A stretch of DNA of 64,000 bases from Acanthosoma haemorrhoidale (taxonomy: Eukaryota > Arthropoda > Insecta > Hemiptera > Acanthosomatidae), in the NCBI GenBank assembly GCA_930367205.1, contig OV884011.1:106755139-106819138 (forward strand), given 5' to 3'. This document shows positions 25,652 to 40,600 of this stretch, in pieces (the first letter of the stretch is position 1; each line of letters starts with the position of its first letter). The notes under the pieces are model-generated. The model made no database searches. It saw nothing but the letters and a program-made list of their open reading frames with translations, and was not told the DNA's origin. The translations under genes were made by a program, and so were the position numbers.

Positions 25652-28600
25652 TATAATTGGGTAGCTATTATTTAAGTGAATTACTTTCAAACACACATAC
25701 ATCACCTTAAGAGCTTTATGTAATAGTATAGACACTTGTACTGAGTGCTTTGATATATATATATATATCAAATTCCCTCAACTGTGAAAAAGACTCAGTA
25801 CAAGTGTGTGTTTGAAAGTAATCCACTTAAATAATAATGAACCAATTTTAATTAAACCTGCCCCAAGGTGTTTTTCGCAATCCCAAGGGTGATGTATGTT
25901 ACTTTAAGTACACCAATAGACGAAAAATACTTGTCAATTACTTAATGTTTGTCAATTCAATTTATACACAAATTTCTTATTTTTATTATACAGGAAAGTT
26001 AGGTATACTACTAGTTTAGTACTAATTTGTGAGCTATAGGCTTTGTAACTTTCAATGCTAGAAAGTCTCTTATTACTAAGGATCCCCACTCATAATTGAT
26101 TAAAGATAACCTCTTAGTAGATTTAAGTAATCAGTGAACTCAACAGTCATAGTAAATCTACAGCAGTAATAATCATTATTCTCTCATAAACATTTGTATC
26201 CGACCAGATAGGGCATGAGCATTAGTTTTAAAATTTATTGAATAAATTTAGTATTGTTCTATTTAAAGCATTTATTTCATTAGTAAAGATGATTATAGAT
26301 AAATTTAAACAACAAACGGCCCTTACAGCTTAGGCTGGAAGGAATGGAAAATAAATGTGAACTGTATATCAGGTGGTTATTAAATTGAATACATAACATT
26401 GCTATTAACACAGAAAGCAATGTTTTTACTAATAAAATAAATAATAATGCAAGAAGCAAAGGCCAACCGGTTAGAATAAATAATATTTAAACTAATGAAA
26501 ATAATAAGACCATTATAACTAAGATCAACAGGTGCAAATAAAAATAATTCTTAAAAACTAATGTCCATTAAGTGGCGAGATCAAATGAATAAAGAATATG
26601 ATATAACATATTTGTCTGAAAGCTGCCACCCTGAGTTGTGTGTTCAACTTCTTCTCCCTCCAGAGGTACTTGTCTAGCCGCTCCCTTTGACTCCCCAATA
26701 GAGATGGATCCTGATCCATCCGACTGCTGATGACCCGGATATTTAAATTATAGCACAACCATTTTTTACATTCAGATAGTCATCATCTGGTGGCTAAGGA
26801 TATGACTAGAATGGTCTCAGGTAGCTGCTCCTAGTAGTCACTATAAGATTACAATCTGATTGTCAAACGCTGTTGTGCTATAATTAAAATAAATAGTGTG
26901 GGCAGACATCTAGTTTTTTTATTAAAATAACAATATCATGAAAATCTTTTATTCAATTTTAAGAAAAATGTGATATCTGATAGTCAGGCTAAGAGGGTGT
27001 TTTTTCGGACAACTATATCTTAAAACCAAAGATGCTACAGACTTGAAAATTAGTATTTAATTTATTCTTAAAAATAGAGAAATACATACAAGGAAAAAAA
27101 ATTGTTTATACATTAAGACCTTTACATTATATTAAATGTGTTAAATTTTTCAAAGTTTGGGCAATCCCACTTTTCTTTTGAAAACAATTGTCAAAGCTAT
27201 TTGAACGAAACCCAGAGCAACAATTAGATTAATATAAAATAACAAAACTAACCTGAACAGCCATTGAAGCTGGGTCGAGAACATGTATTCTATTTTTGTA
27301 CCCACACCAAACTTTGTTGTGCACCGCAATGAGACAACGAATAGACTGAACAGGTGGACCAAGGTCTACCACGTGGTACTTGCCCAAGTCCCACTGACCG
27401 TCACTGTCCCGACGGAATATTGCAACGCTACAATTAGCGACAGCACAGAGTACCCTTCCTCGAACATGTCTGTAAAGCAAATATCTATCGATTATAACAA
27501 AGAATGTTCAATACAGATGCATGGAGACCAATAATAAAGAAAATCCTCTACATACACTATACTCAGAACAGAATCTTTTAATTTTATTGAGTGGAGGCAT
27601 CTCTTCCATTGCCGAACAGCAGAGTGGACAAATATACAACCGTTTTGAGCACCAAGCCACATTGTTGGAAGTACACTGCTCATTTTCTCCAGCTCTTCAC
27701 TGGCTATTTCATTATCTGAAAATGAAAAATTATTTAAAATGGTTCAATTTATAGGTTATGTATGTTATAAATTTAAAATTCACTTGTCATGTATGCATAC
27801 AAATGAAAAATAAGCAAAAAAAGTTCGAACATGAATAAAGAACAACTTCCTCAACAAAAAACTAGACAATTCCGCCAACATACAGATGAAGAAGACTTTT
27901 GAGATGCTCTACAAAAGTAACATTGTTATGAACATGGAACTGACAAGGAATTTTAATATATAGGAAGTCAAAGTAAATTTATGAAACTGAAATCATGAAA
28001 CAGTGACGGGAATTTCATTGAATAATTTTAATGCCTTTTGAAATGGAATTGTAAACAGGAATCATGAGATTGTATTTGAAAATTAATGTGTGTTTATAAA
28101 AAACATCAATACATTATATTACACTATTACAACATAAAAGTGACATGATATGAGGAAAATAGTCAACTTTAAGAGTGAACATTGTATGTTAATCCTGATA
28201 TTTCATTGATAATAATTATTGAAAACTGTTTCTTAGTCAAACATTACTTGATGTTAAACAATATGGACCTTTTTTATCTTCTTTTCAAATCTCAACTTCA
28301 TCAAAGTTCATCTTTTGACTATTGCATGGAGCCCTTAGAAACAGAAAAAATCTACTTCAAGTAATAGTGAAATTAAGTCGAATATTTCCATAAAAATATC
28401 ATTTATCATTTATAGCACTTTCTCCAGAATAAAAAAAATTAGTTGAGTTTATAGTATCAAACAATTAAATGTGCAAAGGTTTCTTGCTTAATAATTACCC
28501 CCTATTGATAGATTTCTTAAGTTTTATTGAATTATTTCAATTTATGTCAAAAGCAGTTTCTCTAATACGCCTCATTGATGCAGCACATGGTAATTTTAGG

Positions 28601-31600
28601 CTTGGTAACAGCTATTTTATAAAAATATTTAAAAAGAAATTGTCATTATGATTTTATAGTTGGTTAATTGTACTTGCAGTCCACTATTATACCTACCACA
28701 TATTACACATATTCTTTAACATCAGATTAAGATCTTTAATTTAAAACCCTATGCAATACATCAGGAAAAAAAATTTTTGTCATTGGGTAATTAAATGGAA
28801 TATTGTTATAAAATATCATGTTTTTATCTCAAATTGGGAAATCATGTTGACAGAACAAACAGGCAGGAGAAAACAAAGATTTCTGATTTTGAAAAAAATT
28901 ATCTTCAATTAAAGACTTCAAACTGATTCTCGCCACCAACTGAGCTTCCATCTCCAAAGCATCTGTATTAAGCAAAAAAAACCAGTTCCATCTAGCTAGT
29001 CTTCTAAGAATTGCTTTGAAGATGATAGCAGTTTGTCTGCCAAAAGGTATGTAACACACTCAAGAATAAATATACCTGAAGAGTAACCCAACAACCAGCC
29101 TCCAGCCCATTCTCATTTCAAGCCTCCACTTTCAACCAAGAAGAAGAAATTTTTACGTCTGCCCCATTTCTGTTCTGACCAAATTTTCTTAATATTATAA
29201 ATTTTCAAGAAAGTAAGAAGTACATGTCGTAGAAAAATGAACTTAATTGAACTTTACTGCATTCTGCATAATGTGGAACAACAAATTTATATCTCATAGT
29301 GCCATAAAATTCTTGATACACATGATTTTCTTGGCTTTTTTGTTAATAATCTATAGTATAATTTTGATCATGCTGTCAAAAACTACAGTACAGTTCCCAA
29401 TGCCATGCTGAATTTTTTTTCATAAGATTTCTCCAAACATCTCTTTTATTTGCAATATTTATATAATGAATTTCAATGTACATAGTTATAATATTATTCC
29501 AGGTGAAATCCAAGTATAACATATTTTAGGGAAGTCAATCTCTCACTAACAAAAATAAGTTATTTTAATGTATGCAAACCTTTAATTTGAGAAAAATTAA
29601 AATCTCATTTAGATTAAGCCAAAATTGCGGTCACTTTTTAAAGGCAACTCAAAGTACTGACAATAGGTAATTTTTGTTTTCTGAAAAATTCATACGGTCA
29701 AAAAATATTGGTTGTTGATACAGCTATTTTGCACAACTATGTAAGACCAATTAGTCATTCCATGTTTAACAAAGGAAGATGATATTTTGAAAGTTAAGTT
29801 TCATTTAATACTCGGATGGTGGTAAAAATAAAATCAGCTCCATAGTGAATTACACTAATTAATTAACTAACAACTCGGCACTTAAAAAAAAATATTTTCT
29901 TATCATATTTGAGGGAATCAAATTAGAAATCTTGCTACCCTGATTAATAATATATTTATTTATTTTTAACTTTAATTACAACAAAAAGACATCAAAAAGT
30001 TTCATTAAAATATTTTTTTGCAAATGTAACTTAACATATGTTTAAAAGAGAGAGGTGATATTTTGTATGTTAGTTCCATTTAATGCCCTGATACATGCTA
30101 AAAATAAAACCAGCCTTTGGCTGTGGAGAACAATTCCCAAGTACAGTGCTAATCAATGAGATGTTAGAAAAACTGCTTTAGAATCTGTATGCTAATAAAG
30201 ATAATTCAATAAGCCTAGTAAATCAATCAAAAGGGTTTAATCAGTTAGATTATCAAAACCATTGATTGTGTGATACTTCCTACTTAACTAAAATTTTTGT
30301 TTTTAATTTTAGGAAAAAAACTGAAATATTTTTTTTGATTGAATAATAATAAATTTTTTTAATAGGGAGGTAGGTGAGAATGAATGACCCCCTACACTAT
30401 AGTACAATATTATATTTTTAAGACTGATTTCAATTTATATTTAATTAAGATAGACATAATATATTTATAATAATAATAATAAGCATACTATCATTAAAAG
30501 GTATTCCTTTCAACAACTTTACGATATAAATACATTCTATAAAAAAAAGCATTTATGCAGCATATTTCACTTTTACTTCAAACACCCAACCATATTCATC
30601 ATTCTAGACATGATCTATTTAGCCATAAAAAAAAAATTACAGTAAAAAAATCTCAGCTTATACACTGCTACTGCTTTTAAGAATAAATTAACCATAATTT
30701 CAATAATATGCAAACAAAAAATAAGCCTCAAATGCCATGCGAGAAGAAATAAGAAATATGTAAAGTAGAAAGAGAATAGTGGGATGAAGGTATTTAAAGA
30801 AAAGAAATAGCAAAGTTCAAGCAAGCAAAAACAATTACCTGTAGGTCCAGCGCTAACGCCATCCTTGAGCAAACCCTCCGTGAAATGTTTCACTAGGCGG
30901 CGGCGCCTTATCGGCGTACCATGGATTTCTATATGATAACATATACTGACAACACTGATAACTATTTTGCTTCTGCTAAGCCAACTTTGTCATCTGTTTA
31001 CTGACTTGTATCTTATATTTCTTAATTATAACAATAAAAGCATAAATTTACAACGAGCTGCTATTAGGATTGTTGTTTACATAGAAAGAATAACTTTCAA
31101 GCTTATTTAAGCCTTTGAAAAAATTAATTTATGTTATTTCCTCAACTCACAAGGCTGTTATTCAGTTTAAAAAAAAACTCAACTCTACACTCTAAAAACT
31201 ATATTTCATCTTTTTATGTGAATCAAAGAAAGCAAGAGGGCAATCTAAAACAAGTGATACCCCAGCCCCACCTTATCAACTAGGCTAGTTCATTAAGTCT
31301 GATAGTAATGACTCAAGGATTGATCTGAAGATGAAGGTGAAAACCATGTTGACTATCATAGCTAAAATAAACAATAAAAAATTTAATCAAGAGGTTGAAC
31401 ATGTACCCTGAATGGTTGGGTTGGTTGATGAGTGAAAACTTGCAAACTTGCAAGCCATAATGAACCCATCTATAGGAGAATAACACATATAAAAGACAAT
31501 TTTAGAATTAATTGAAGATGAATGATTTGGTCCAAACCTTTTATACAATTTCACTCCTCACAAAGCGCTACTACAGCTTTTACTCATAAAATGTTTTCTT

Positions 31601-34600
31601 ATCATAAAAATAAAATCCATTTCTTAAAACTGACTAAGAGGGCAAAATTCCATGAAGAACAAACATTTTAATTGAAATGATTGAACATGAAGTGTATGAA
31701 TGAAGCAATGATGTTTGAATGAACTACACAGATATAATAGCCAAAACATTAAAAAACTGTGTATCCTGCAGCATTAAAAAAAGTGGCTGACACTAGAAAG
31801 AAGTAGTTCTAGTCATTGATAGAGAAAATGCCAAATACCTGTGAATAAGACCTCATGGAATAATCCAGCCAACATTAGAAACAGGAGCCCACAATCCAAG
31901 AAAGTAGAAAGGTTTGTATAACTTGGATCAAAGCCTAATCTAACAGTGAATTATGTACTCAAATAAAGAGGAGAATCCTGCATGCCACTTTGAATGAATA
32001 CTAAAAAGACGGGAGGACAAAAGCAGAAACCCATCCACACAATCTTAATTTATCCCACCCCTCTGAAACCTGGGCTATTTCAAAGAAGGAAGCTCATGAT
32101 CTCACCTTCATTGAAAGAACAAAGTACTGAGAATAATATAAAGGAAGGTGACCTGTGGACACTAAGGCATAATAGAATTGTGGTGAGGCAAATTTACTGA
32201 ATTATATACAAATCAGCAGGCCTAATAAGCTACTCTGATTGAGGTCAAAGGGAGTAGACATGTCAGATAAACACTCCCTTAGATAGAAGAAATCAATAGT
32301 GAAGCCAGAAGCTTCTTGGACTGAAAGGATGGTAATTCAAGACTGAGACAAGTAGAGAAGGTTACGAGAGTAGAAGTGGCCATGATCCACTATGGTTTGT
32401 AGTGTGTAAGTGTGAGGCAGGCTAATCAAGGTGATGTCCCTACATGAGGAACCATGAAACCAGAGTAGTGGAAGAGAGCAGCCCAGAATACTTGGCCCTC
32501 CACTAAAAACTATACACTTTGTATTCCTTGTTCAATTCTTAAGATGGTTATTAACACTCCAGCAAACCAGAAACCTTCAGGTGCATACTAAAAATTTTCA
32601 TATTTGAACTAATGAAGATATAGTTGTATAATTTTGATTAGAACAAAATTAAGAAAGGCTAGCACCCAAAGCCAACAGCATCACAAAGGAAAACACAGCT
32701 TTCATCAGTGTCCAATGTTACAATGAAGAATTTGAGTTTTCTGCACTTATACTAATGAAGAAACTCTGTAATTTAGAAAAAATAAATAAAATTTCTAATT
32801 AAAAAATAAAAGTGAACTTAATATTTTGTAAGTATTATTGTTAAAAAAAATTGTTTAATGTTAGCTCCAGACTTTTCCACCAACCATTAGCCTTTCTTCT
32901 CCCTCATCAGGTCTAACCATGGCAAATTAATGAGATTCTATTCTTCTTCTTTCTTGATCTTCCTTTATATAATCAGGTCTGGTGACAAGAGCAGAAATTC
33001 AATGGTTTTCAAAATTACCATGATGTGATGTTAGCAAGAATGATGGGTCAGATTGACCCATGAAAAACTTTGAGGAGAAATAGCACATCACATTTTTTTA
33101 ATAAACTCAAATGAATGCCAGGTGTTTAATGTGAAGATTATCTTAGAAGGTAGACATGCGAATGTGGTTTCATCAGTAAAGCTATCTAATGTTACCACTG
33201 CTGGGTTACTGTAACTACCCTATAGGCTTAAGTTCTTTGACCAGAGAGCCTGCAGCAGCTTTTCCAGCATCGAGTTTGCCATCCCTTTCTATTGCAAGAC
33301 GGTCAAACCTACTATCCCCCCTCTCTATCTATGTTAAGTTGCAATGTTCTTTCTATATATAAACAATAACTTTTCAAAAAAGGAGTTCTAATTTCAGCAC
33401 AAATTCATTTGCAACCATTTTAGTAAAGGATTAGTATTTCAAAGAATTTTTATATAAAGATTATAACCCATTTTATTACCAATTTTCTTCTTTTATTCTG
33501 TAATCATCCCACTCCTGTCTTTGATTCCATAATTAATTAGATAGAAATAAAGGGTGTGGTCCTTAAATGTTATAGAGCATTTTTCTTTTAATATACATCG
33601 ATTAGATATGAAATCTTAAAGCCCTATCGGTTGCGGCCACATTTCATTAGTTTGACCATGGATTTTTTTAGTAACCACGACGATCTTCATTTCTTTATTT
33701 TGTATCAATAAATTTTAAAGATAACATTCATAAATTTTAGAATCAAAATATTTATTTTTTTTTATTAATTTAATGAATATCACCCTACCACAACTTGCCA
33801 ATGGAGAAGGAATGTCTAGAGACTTTTATGCTGGAGACCGATAGTTTCTTCAAGTATTTCTGTGTTGAATGATTGGCAAAAGATGTGTACAACTGAAACT
33901 AAATTGTATTATTTTTCTTACCCCCCCCCTCCCCCCTTGGACACTTATTTTATGCAGGCACAACATATTTTTTTTTAACTTTTCAGATTTCAACAGCACC
34001 CTACACAATGAAAACTTTTCAAGCCTGGTCTAGAATGTCCAAACAAATAATATTCTACCAAGCAACTAATTAATTTATAATTAGAATAGTTGCCGGTTTT
34101 GGGTTGAGCCTTGATAATAAACTGTAGGCAGGCAAAAACCTGTTTAATTTAATTAATCATTGAGTTAAGATGTTACTCAAAATTTTGTTCTCCTGTCTGA
34201 GTTGAGTTGAGTAACACTGAAAAATGGAAATTTCTCAAAAAAATTATTTTTTTGTCAGTAAACAAATAACAATAATTAAATAACAATTATATTTACATAA
34301 AAAATAGAAGGCAAATACTACACAATGTAGTCTCTGTCTTTCAACTAATTAAAATTGCTAAATCTAAAATCAAAAATGCAAAACTAACTGCTACTAAGAT
34401 ATACTGCATTAGTAAAAATTTAAATTACTAAAAGAAAATTTGAGATAACATTTTTTTCCAAAAATCTTAACTATAATTTGTTTCATTTAGTAAATGTGTA
34501 AAAAGAAATTGAATAAACTTCATTTTGAAAAATAATACTTTAAAACAAAGCAAGTTATATTTAAGAAAATTTTCATTCACTAAAATTAGATAAGTAAATT

Positions 34601-37600
34601 AAAAGGCAAACTATCAAGATTTATTAAAATTCCACTTCCCCATATGAAAACAGGATTTGGAGTAAGGAAGTAATAATGAATATGGTATATTATGTGTTAA
34701 AAAGAATCAGCATAGCCCCCCAGTTAGAAAAGCAATAAGTATTATTAGATACCATAGTACATCAGTATATACAAAAATTATTTTATTACTTGGCACTAGC
34801 AAGAACGGACGAAGATCCATGTCTTGCTAGAATGACCTTCACCCACAAGCTTGTACTGTAACTACAAAATAAACTCAGGTTAAAATACAACAAGCCATCG
34901 GTACACAGCCAATTTAAGCACAACAGGAGTGATTAATATTTAACTAATCAACAGAAAATTTGAAGTGGAAAGATAAAACAAAACAAGTGATGAACAAACA
35001 CACTGAAAATGCACTATTGGAGGAGGTGAAGAGATGGCTTACCATTGGCATTTGTGTCCATCGGCTCTTGTGAGGATTCCAAGGTAGGAGGTGGAGCTGC
35101 CGGGGGGAGGGCACTCATGTCCTCACTACCAGTTGCACAACTGACGAACATTATTCTACCGATCGTACCTTCATCTGTCTCACTTTTTTTCATTTCATTT
35201 TTGTTCTCCTCATTAGCCTGTTGTTCTTCTGTCTTATCGTTCTCTGTGACTCCGTTCTCATTGTTCTTGTTAGGATCATTGTTTCCTTCAACCGAAACAT
35301 CAGAATTGACGATAACATCTACATCTGTATTAGGATAATCGCTTTCGCAAGCTCCTGAAACAAAAAAACATTTAAATAAGTTGACTAAATAAGAATAATT
35401 GTAGTGGAATTTTGGGTTCACAAAAATAAGTAATATTTAAATGTACTGTATTAAATATCATCCCCCCATTGGGTGCCAAATATAGTGGATATTAAAAATA
35501 TGATATTAATGAATTTAAACTAATAATAAAAAACCACACTTTAATTTACCTTACTTTTATCCTCTTAACCTTGTAGGGTGGTAAAGCTAATATAATGAAA
35601 ACCTGAACAGCCTTGTTGCACAAATTATATCAAGTTATCAAAAATAATGACTACCCACGGAAACACTTGTAATGTCCTCGTAACAAACAAATACTATTAT
35701 TAGGTTTCAATAAAATTAATAATAAAAAAAACTTTATTTAACATTTATTTTATTTATGCATTTACTTTAATTTCTTTACTCTTTTAATAATCATCAGGGT
35801 TGGGTTCTGACATATCAAACACTTATACTTTAAACCTAAACTTACTTTTACTATCTTTACACATTAATAACCTTATGATCTAACACTACACTTTGAAAAC
35901 ATGGCTGTGATCAGTAATTGTCTCTATCTGCGGAGATGTAAATAGTTGTGGCACTCACAGTTTTGTCTTTAAATACGTAAACGTTCCTGTATTAACTCGT
36001 CAAGAGAAGAATTCTTTCATCTATACCTCGTTGCAACACACACTGCTTCGACACTTCTTCAGTAGTTCAAGACAAAAACTTCTCTCACTTTATTATGTCT
36101 TGCCTGTATAAGTCTCTTGCGATCGCCACCTCTTGTAACTAACATTACAATATGTAAATAATATTTCTATATTATTGAAATGACTTAGAAGGTCATGGAA
36201 ACAGACCATGCCCAGGGGATTCTAGAATGTTTTAGAGAAGCATCAGTAGGCGCTAAGACATAGAGTAGTAAGTGGTTTGACAAGGACATAGAGATGCTCA
36301 ATCGGTGTTGAGACATAGTCAATTGTCAGTTGGTAGTGAGTAAAGAGACATGTTAGTGGTGAGTTATAAAGAAAGAAAGATGGTGGTTAGTTATTAATTA
36401 TAAAGAGAGAGATTCAATGTTGGAGATGTGCACAGTCAATTATTAATTGTAAGTTGGGAGTCAGTCCAGATCGTTGTTTAATAAAAAAAAACAATGGGAG
36501 TTACAATATAGAAATGATAATATTCAAGAAGTCAGGCAGTCACCTCAAATGGATTATGTAATGAACATATTATGGAGGAAAAAAAACGTCCAATGAAAAC
36601 AATATTGCGACCATTAATCATTCTTTATTTATTTATATACTTGAATAATTTCTTTTATATTAAATTTTTCAATTGGAATAAATAACCTGAACCTGACCTG
36701 AAAAACCTGAGATATTAAGCTTCAACTTATTAAATAATAAGTAGACCTTATCGGTACCACAGGCCAAAATGTAACAAGACATAAGATTTAGACTTTTAGA
36801 TGGTCCAGGTTGATAATCGACTCCCCATTAAAATCGTCATCTGTATTGCCTATTGGAAGTATCTCCACGGCCTTCAGAGCTTCAATGTTGTCACTTTCTC
36901 ACTCAGCGTCAATTGGGTCTAGTGTCAAGGGGTGTTAGCACATGAAATCCCTGAACTATTCTTGAGTATCAACCAGCTATTAGTAACCAGGGTGGTTAAA
37001 CAAATGAAATGAAGTATTTTTAATTTAAAAAAAAACAGTTGTTTTTTAATGTCATTTAATATCCAATCAATAAATATATTTGATTCATCCTTGCTTTTAA
37101 TCAACCCAGCTTCTGTTTTTTTTACCTAAATCTTTGTAAGTAGAGCTCATAGCACAAAACATTATGAATAATTAAGTTACCATTAGCACTAAATCACCAA
37201 AATGATACCTCAATAAAATATAGAAGAAATATATTTAGCTGTAGAGATTAAGACAGAAGATGATACAACAATACATCTAGTCTCATCATTACTTTCTGGA
37301 GCCAAGCTGACTTTTAATTTGATATCGTACACAAAATTACAGGAAAAATATTTATTTTTTAATTACAAATAATTGACCCTTCATCATTTGTCAAAAGGTT
37401 GCATTTACTTTATCACTAAAGCATCAAGCAAAACTTTCATGAAAAGTATCATTCTCTATATGACCTGGGATTGAAACAAAAAATACCTTCACATAATTAT
37501 AATTCCCTTTAGCCCTCACAAATATTATATATTATTAACCAGGACATCAATCAATAAGTTTAATTTGATACCCTGTATAATGAAGAACCGTTATAAATAA

Positions 37601-40600
37601 CTGTAAGTGTAAGAAACTGTTATAAATAACAGTGTATTCGGACACACCTGACACACCTCTCCTGTGTTCCGAAGGTTTCAGTTAGGTAGTATGCCTACAG
37701 AATTCGATAGCTATGTCTCATGTCTCTTATGTATTTAAGTGTCTTATGTAAATAAAGTATATTGTGTTATTCAGTTAATTATAAAAATGTGTCTCAATAT
37801 TCGGCCCCTTGTCACAACACCCTGCTAATTATGAAAGACAAATACTCATTTTTTAAATAACATTTCATGACCCTTCACGTGATTGAAAACATAGGGGTTG
37901 CTTTGAAAAATCAACATAACTCTAAACATGTTGACAGTAACTGATTCATGGATAGACTAGTATAAATAACATAATGAAAAAATTGAAAAACTAGAGGAGT
38001 GACAGACCAGGTACACTAGCGATACAGAGAAGATGTGACGGACAGACACTGAAGGCCTCGAGGATATCAGCTGGATTATTGGCATCTATAACAGTCACAT
38101 AGCTGATCGACCGAGTGCTTGTGCAGATCCACACCAGAGAAGACAGCTGCTCCTGGCTCTCCAGCCTCTGCCTCTCTCCATCCTTAAAATAATAATGTTA
38201 ATAAAATAATATGTAATATCATTGGATCACCGCCATTAGAAAAAAAACAAAATAAATACAAATATTTTACAGCTTACTTTAATATCTTTTTCTAATTGTT
38301 CTATAGGATTAGTAGCCTCATTATTAGTGAGATCATCGACAGGTTTTGGTTTATCATAAAAAACGCTAGCTCCAACAATATCTCCACCATCTCTCGTTCT
38401 ACCCCCAGCAAGATTTACACCAGCAGCACACCAGATCTGCACAAAATAATAACAATATAATATAATATATTTCCAGCCAAACTAAGATTAGGACCACATG
38501 ACTGCTTCGCAAACAACTGAGCTACCTGTCTCCTTCAAGTCCATTATATAGATGTACAACAGGGAGGAGAATCCCATAGCTTCGGGAAAATACAGAACTT
38601 TTATCTGTGTATTCTATAGCCATCTACATCTAGGAGAACACACCAATAAATAGGGTTGTAAAGCCTATATATAGGAATCCTTACGCCCTAAAGCCGATGC
38701 CAACTAGAAATGGACTTATATTAATCAATTAAAAAACTCATATGAGGTTTTATTTAAATGTCCTATAACCATCAAAACAGTAGTATAATAGTTATACTGT
38801 AATAAGATTACATAGGTGAGACATCTTAAGTGTTAAATCTAAGTAAGCAGCAAAATAGATTCTTTCAGATTTCATGATTGATGAACAAGTCTTATAATAA
38901 AAAATTAGAGAATATGAACTTATTTAGGTGCGAGTTTTGTACACACACAGATAAATTAACAAGTATGATGACATTATGGAGTAATAGTATAAATATAAGG
39001 AATGGACTATAGTTACCTTCATGCCATCTTCTTTTTCCATGAGAGGTCTGCAGTACACGGGAACTGGTACCGGGACTTGAGGAGAGCCAGAGACCTTAGG
39101 TGGTGCCGCTGCCCCTTTGGCTGGCAGTGACCAGCCATAGGCATGCAACCTACCATCGTCCTTCCGAACATGGGCCTGCACTGCCCGCAGCTGTTCCCGC
39201 CTCTCAGACGCACGTCGAGCTGCACGTTGTTCCATCTTCTCAGCCCTGTAAACGTATATATTGGTATGTTTTTTATTTAATTTTATTTATTTTAAATTTA
39301 TTTGATTTATTTTAAAATTATTTGAGGGTTCTGGTTCTGCTAATAGCAAAAAGGAATAACTGGCAAAAGGAGAGTTTTTTAATTATAACTTTATTCAACT
39401 TTTTTCAACATGCGCATCCTTAACAATTAACCATGGTTATTACAAATTATTTTCTCACCCACTACCTCTTGCAACTGGCCAGTTCGCTACCATTCTCGTC
39501 CATCCTTAATTGCTCACTTTCTGTTGTACGCCACGCGGTCAGTTACCTCCACTGCTATTTCCTCAACCCTCTCTTTTCAACAAATTTCTTCTCTTTAGGT
39601 TGTTCCTACTTCAGGCTCCATTGCATTAAACAACATTTTTAAGGTTTTCCATGTTCTTTTTTTCTCTCCACAGTTGTGACGTCTACCGCGATCCCTGACC
39701 AACAACTGCTCTCGCCATCTTCCTTTTCCCGCCTTTTTTCCATAGCCTCTTCCTGATCCATGGGTCGTTTAACCCCCTTTAATTCCCGATAATTTTCAAA
39801 TTTAAATTATACAATACAAATATCACAACAATACATATATTTAAAATTTTCATCATAGAAATTTAACTAAGATGAGTGACATTTCTCTGAAGAACACTGC
39901 TCTCGCTTCTAACATGGAGTATACATCTCTTAAAATTTCCTTGCAACAGAAGTTCACATTATAGAAGAAGTACAAATACAATAGAAGAATTGATAGGTAG
40001 GTTGCTGAAGGTGGCCAGGCAACTTGACCCAAGGTCCTTTTTGCAAGTGCTGAAGACTATTCTGACTAAACTTCGGAATCTTATCAATCTTGTGATGAAG
40101 TTAGGGATAATTTTACACTTGATGGAAATCATCTCATCTCGAAAAGCCTATCAGAGCCCCAGCTCTCAGCAGCTAACTTAGCAGAATTTGTTTAGACCTC
40201 AGATAAGAAATAATGGAAGGAGGTATTCGATTTCTCACTGCATTTAGGGAAGTAAGGATCCTCTGTATGAATAAATGTGGAAAGAATGACAGCAACAAAG
40301 TTGTAACAACTGGGCTGGAAACCTCACACCACACAGTCTAACGACTAGAATCACCAAAGCAACTTAGTTCTTCTTGAACTAGTGGTTATTACCAAGATGT
40401 TAGGATGAATTACTATGTTTTGAGTAGAGCTGATTTTGTTTTTTAATCGTTTATTGACTGCCCATGAGCTCCAAGATAATAGTTATTACTGTGAACTTTG
40501 ACAATAGTATCGTTTTATATGTTTGGAAGGGTGCTAATTTCGATTACATGCTTCATATTCTGACCGGGCTGACACACAGTATAATTTTTATTGTCCGGCC

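Larger units (their letters stand above)
35355..38007. other. syd intron with LTR-like pieces
   Basis: LTR-like segments at about 36134-36505 and 37619-37819; no gag or pol frames. The rest is unassigned. Confidence 0.5.

Noticed and set aside
35045..35338. 97-codon plus-strand frame
   Set aside because: Shadow of the acidic syd exon; its serine/leucine richness is the complement of E/N/K codons.
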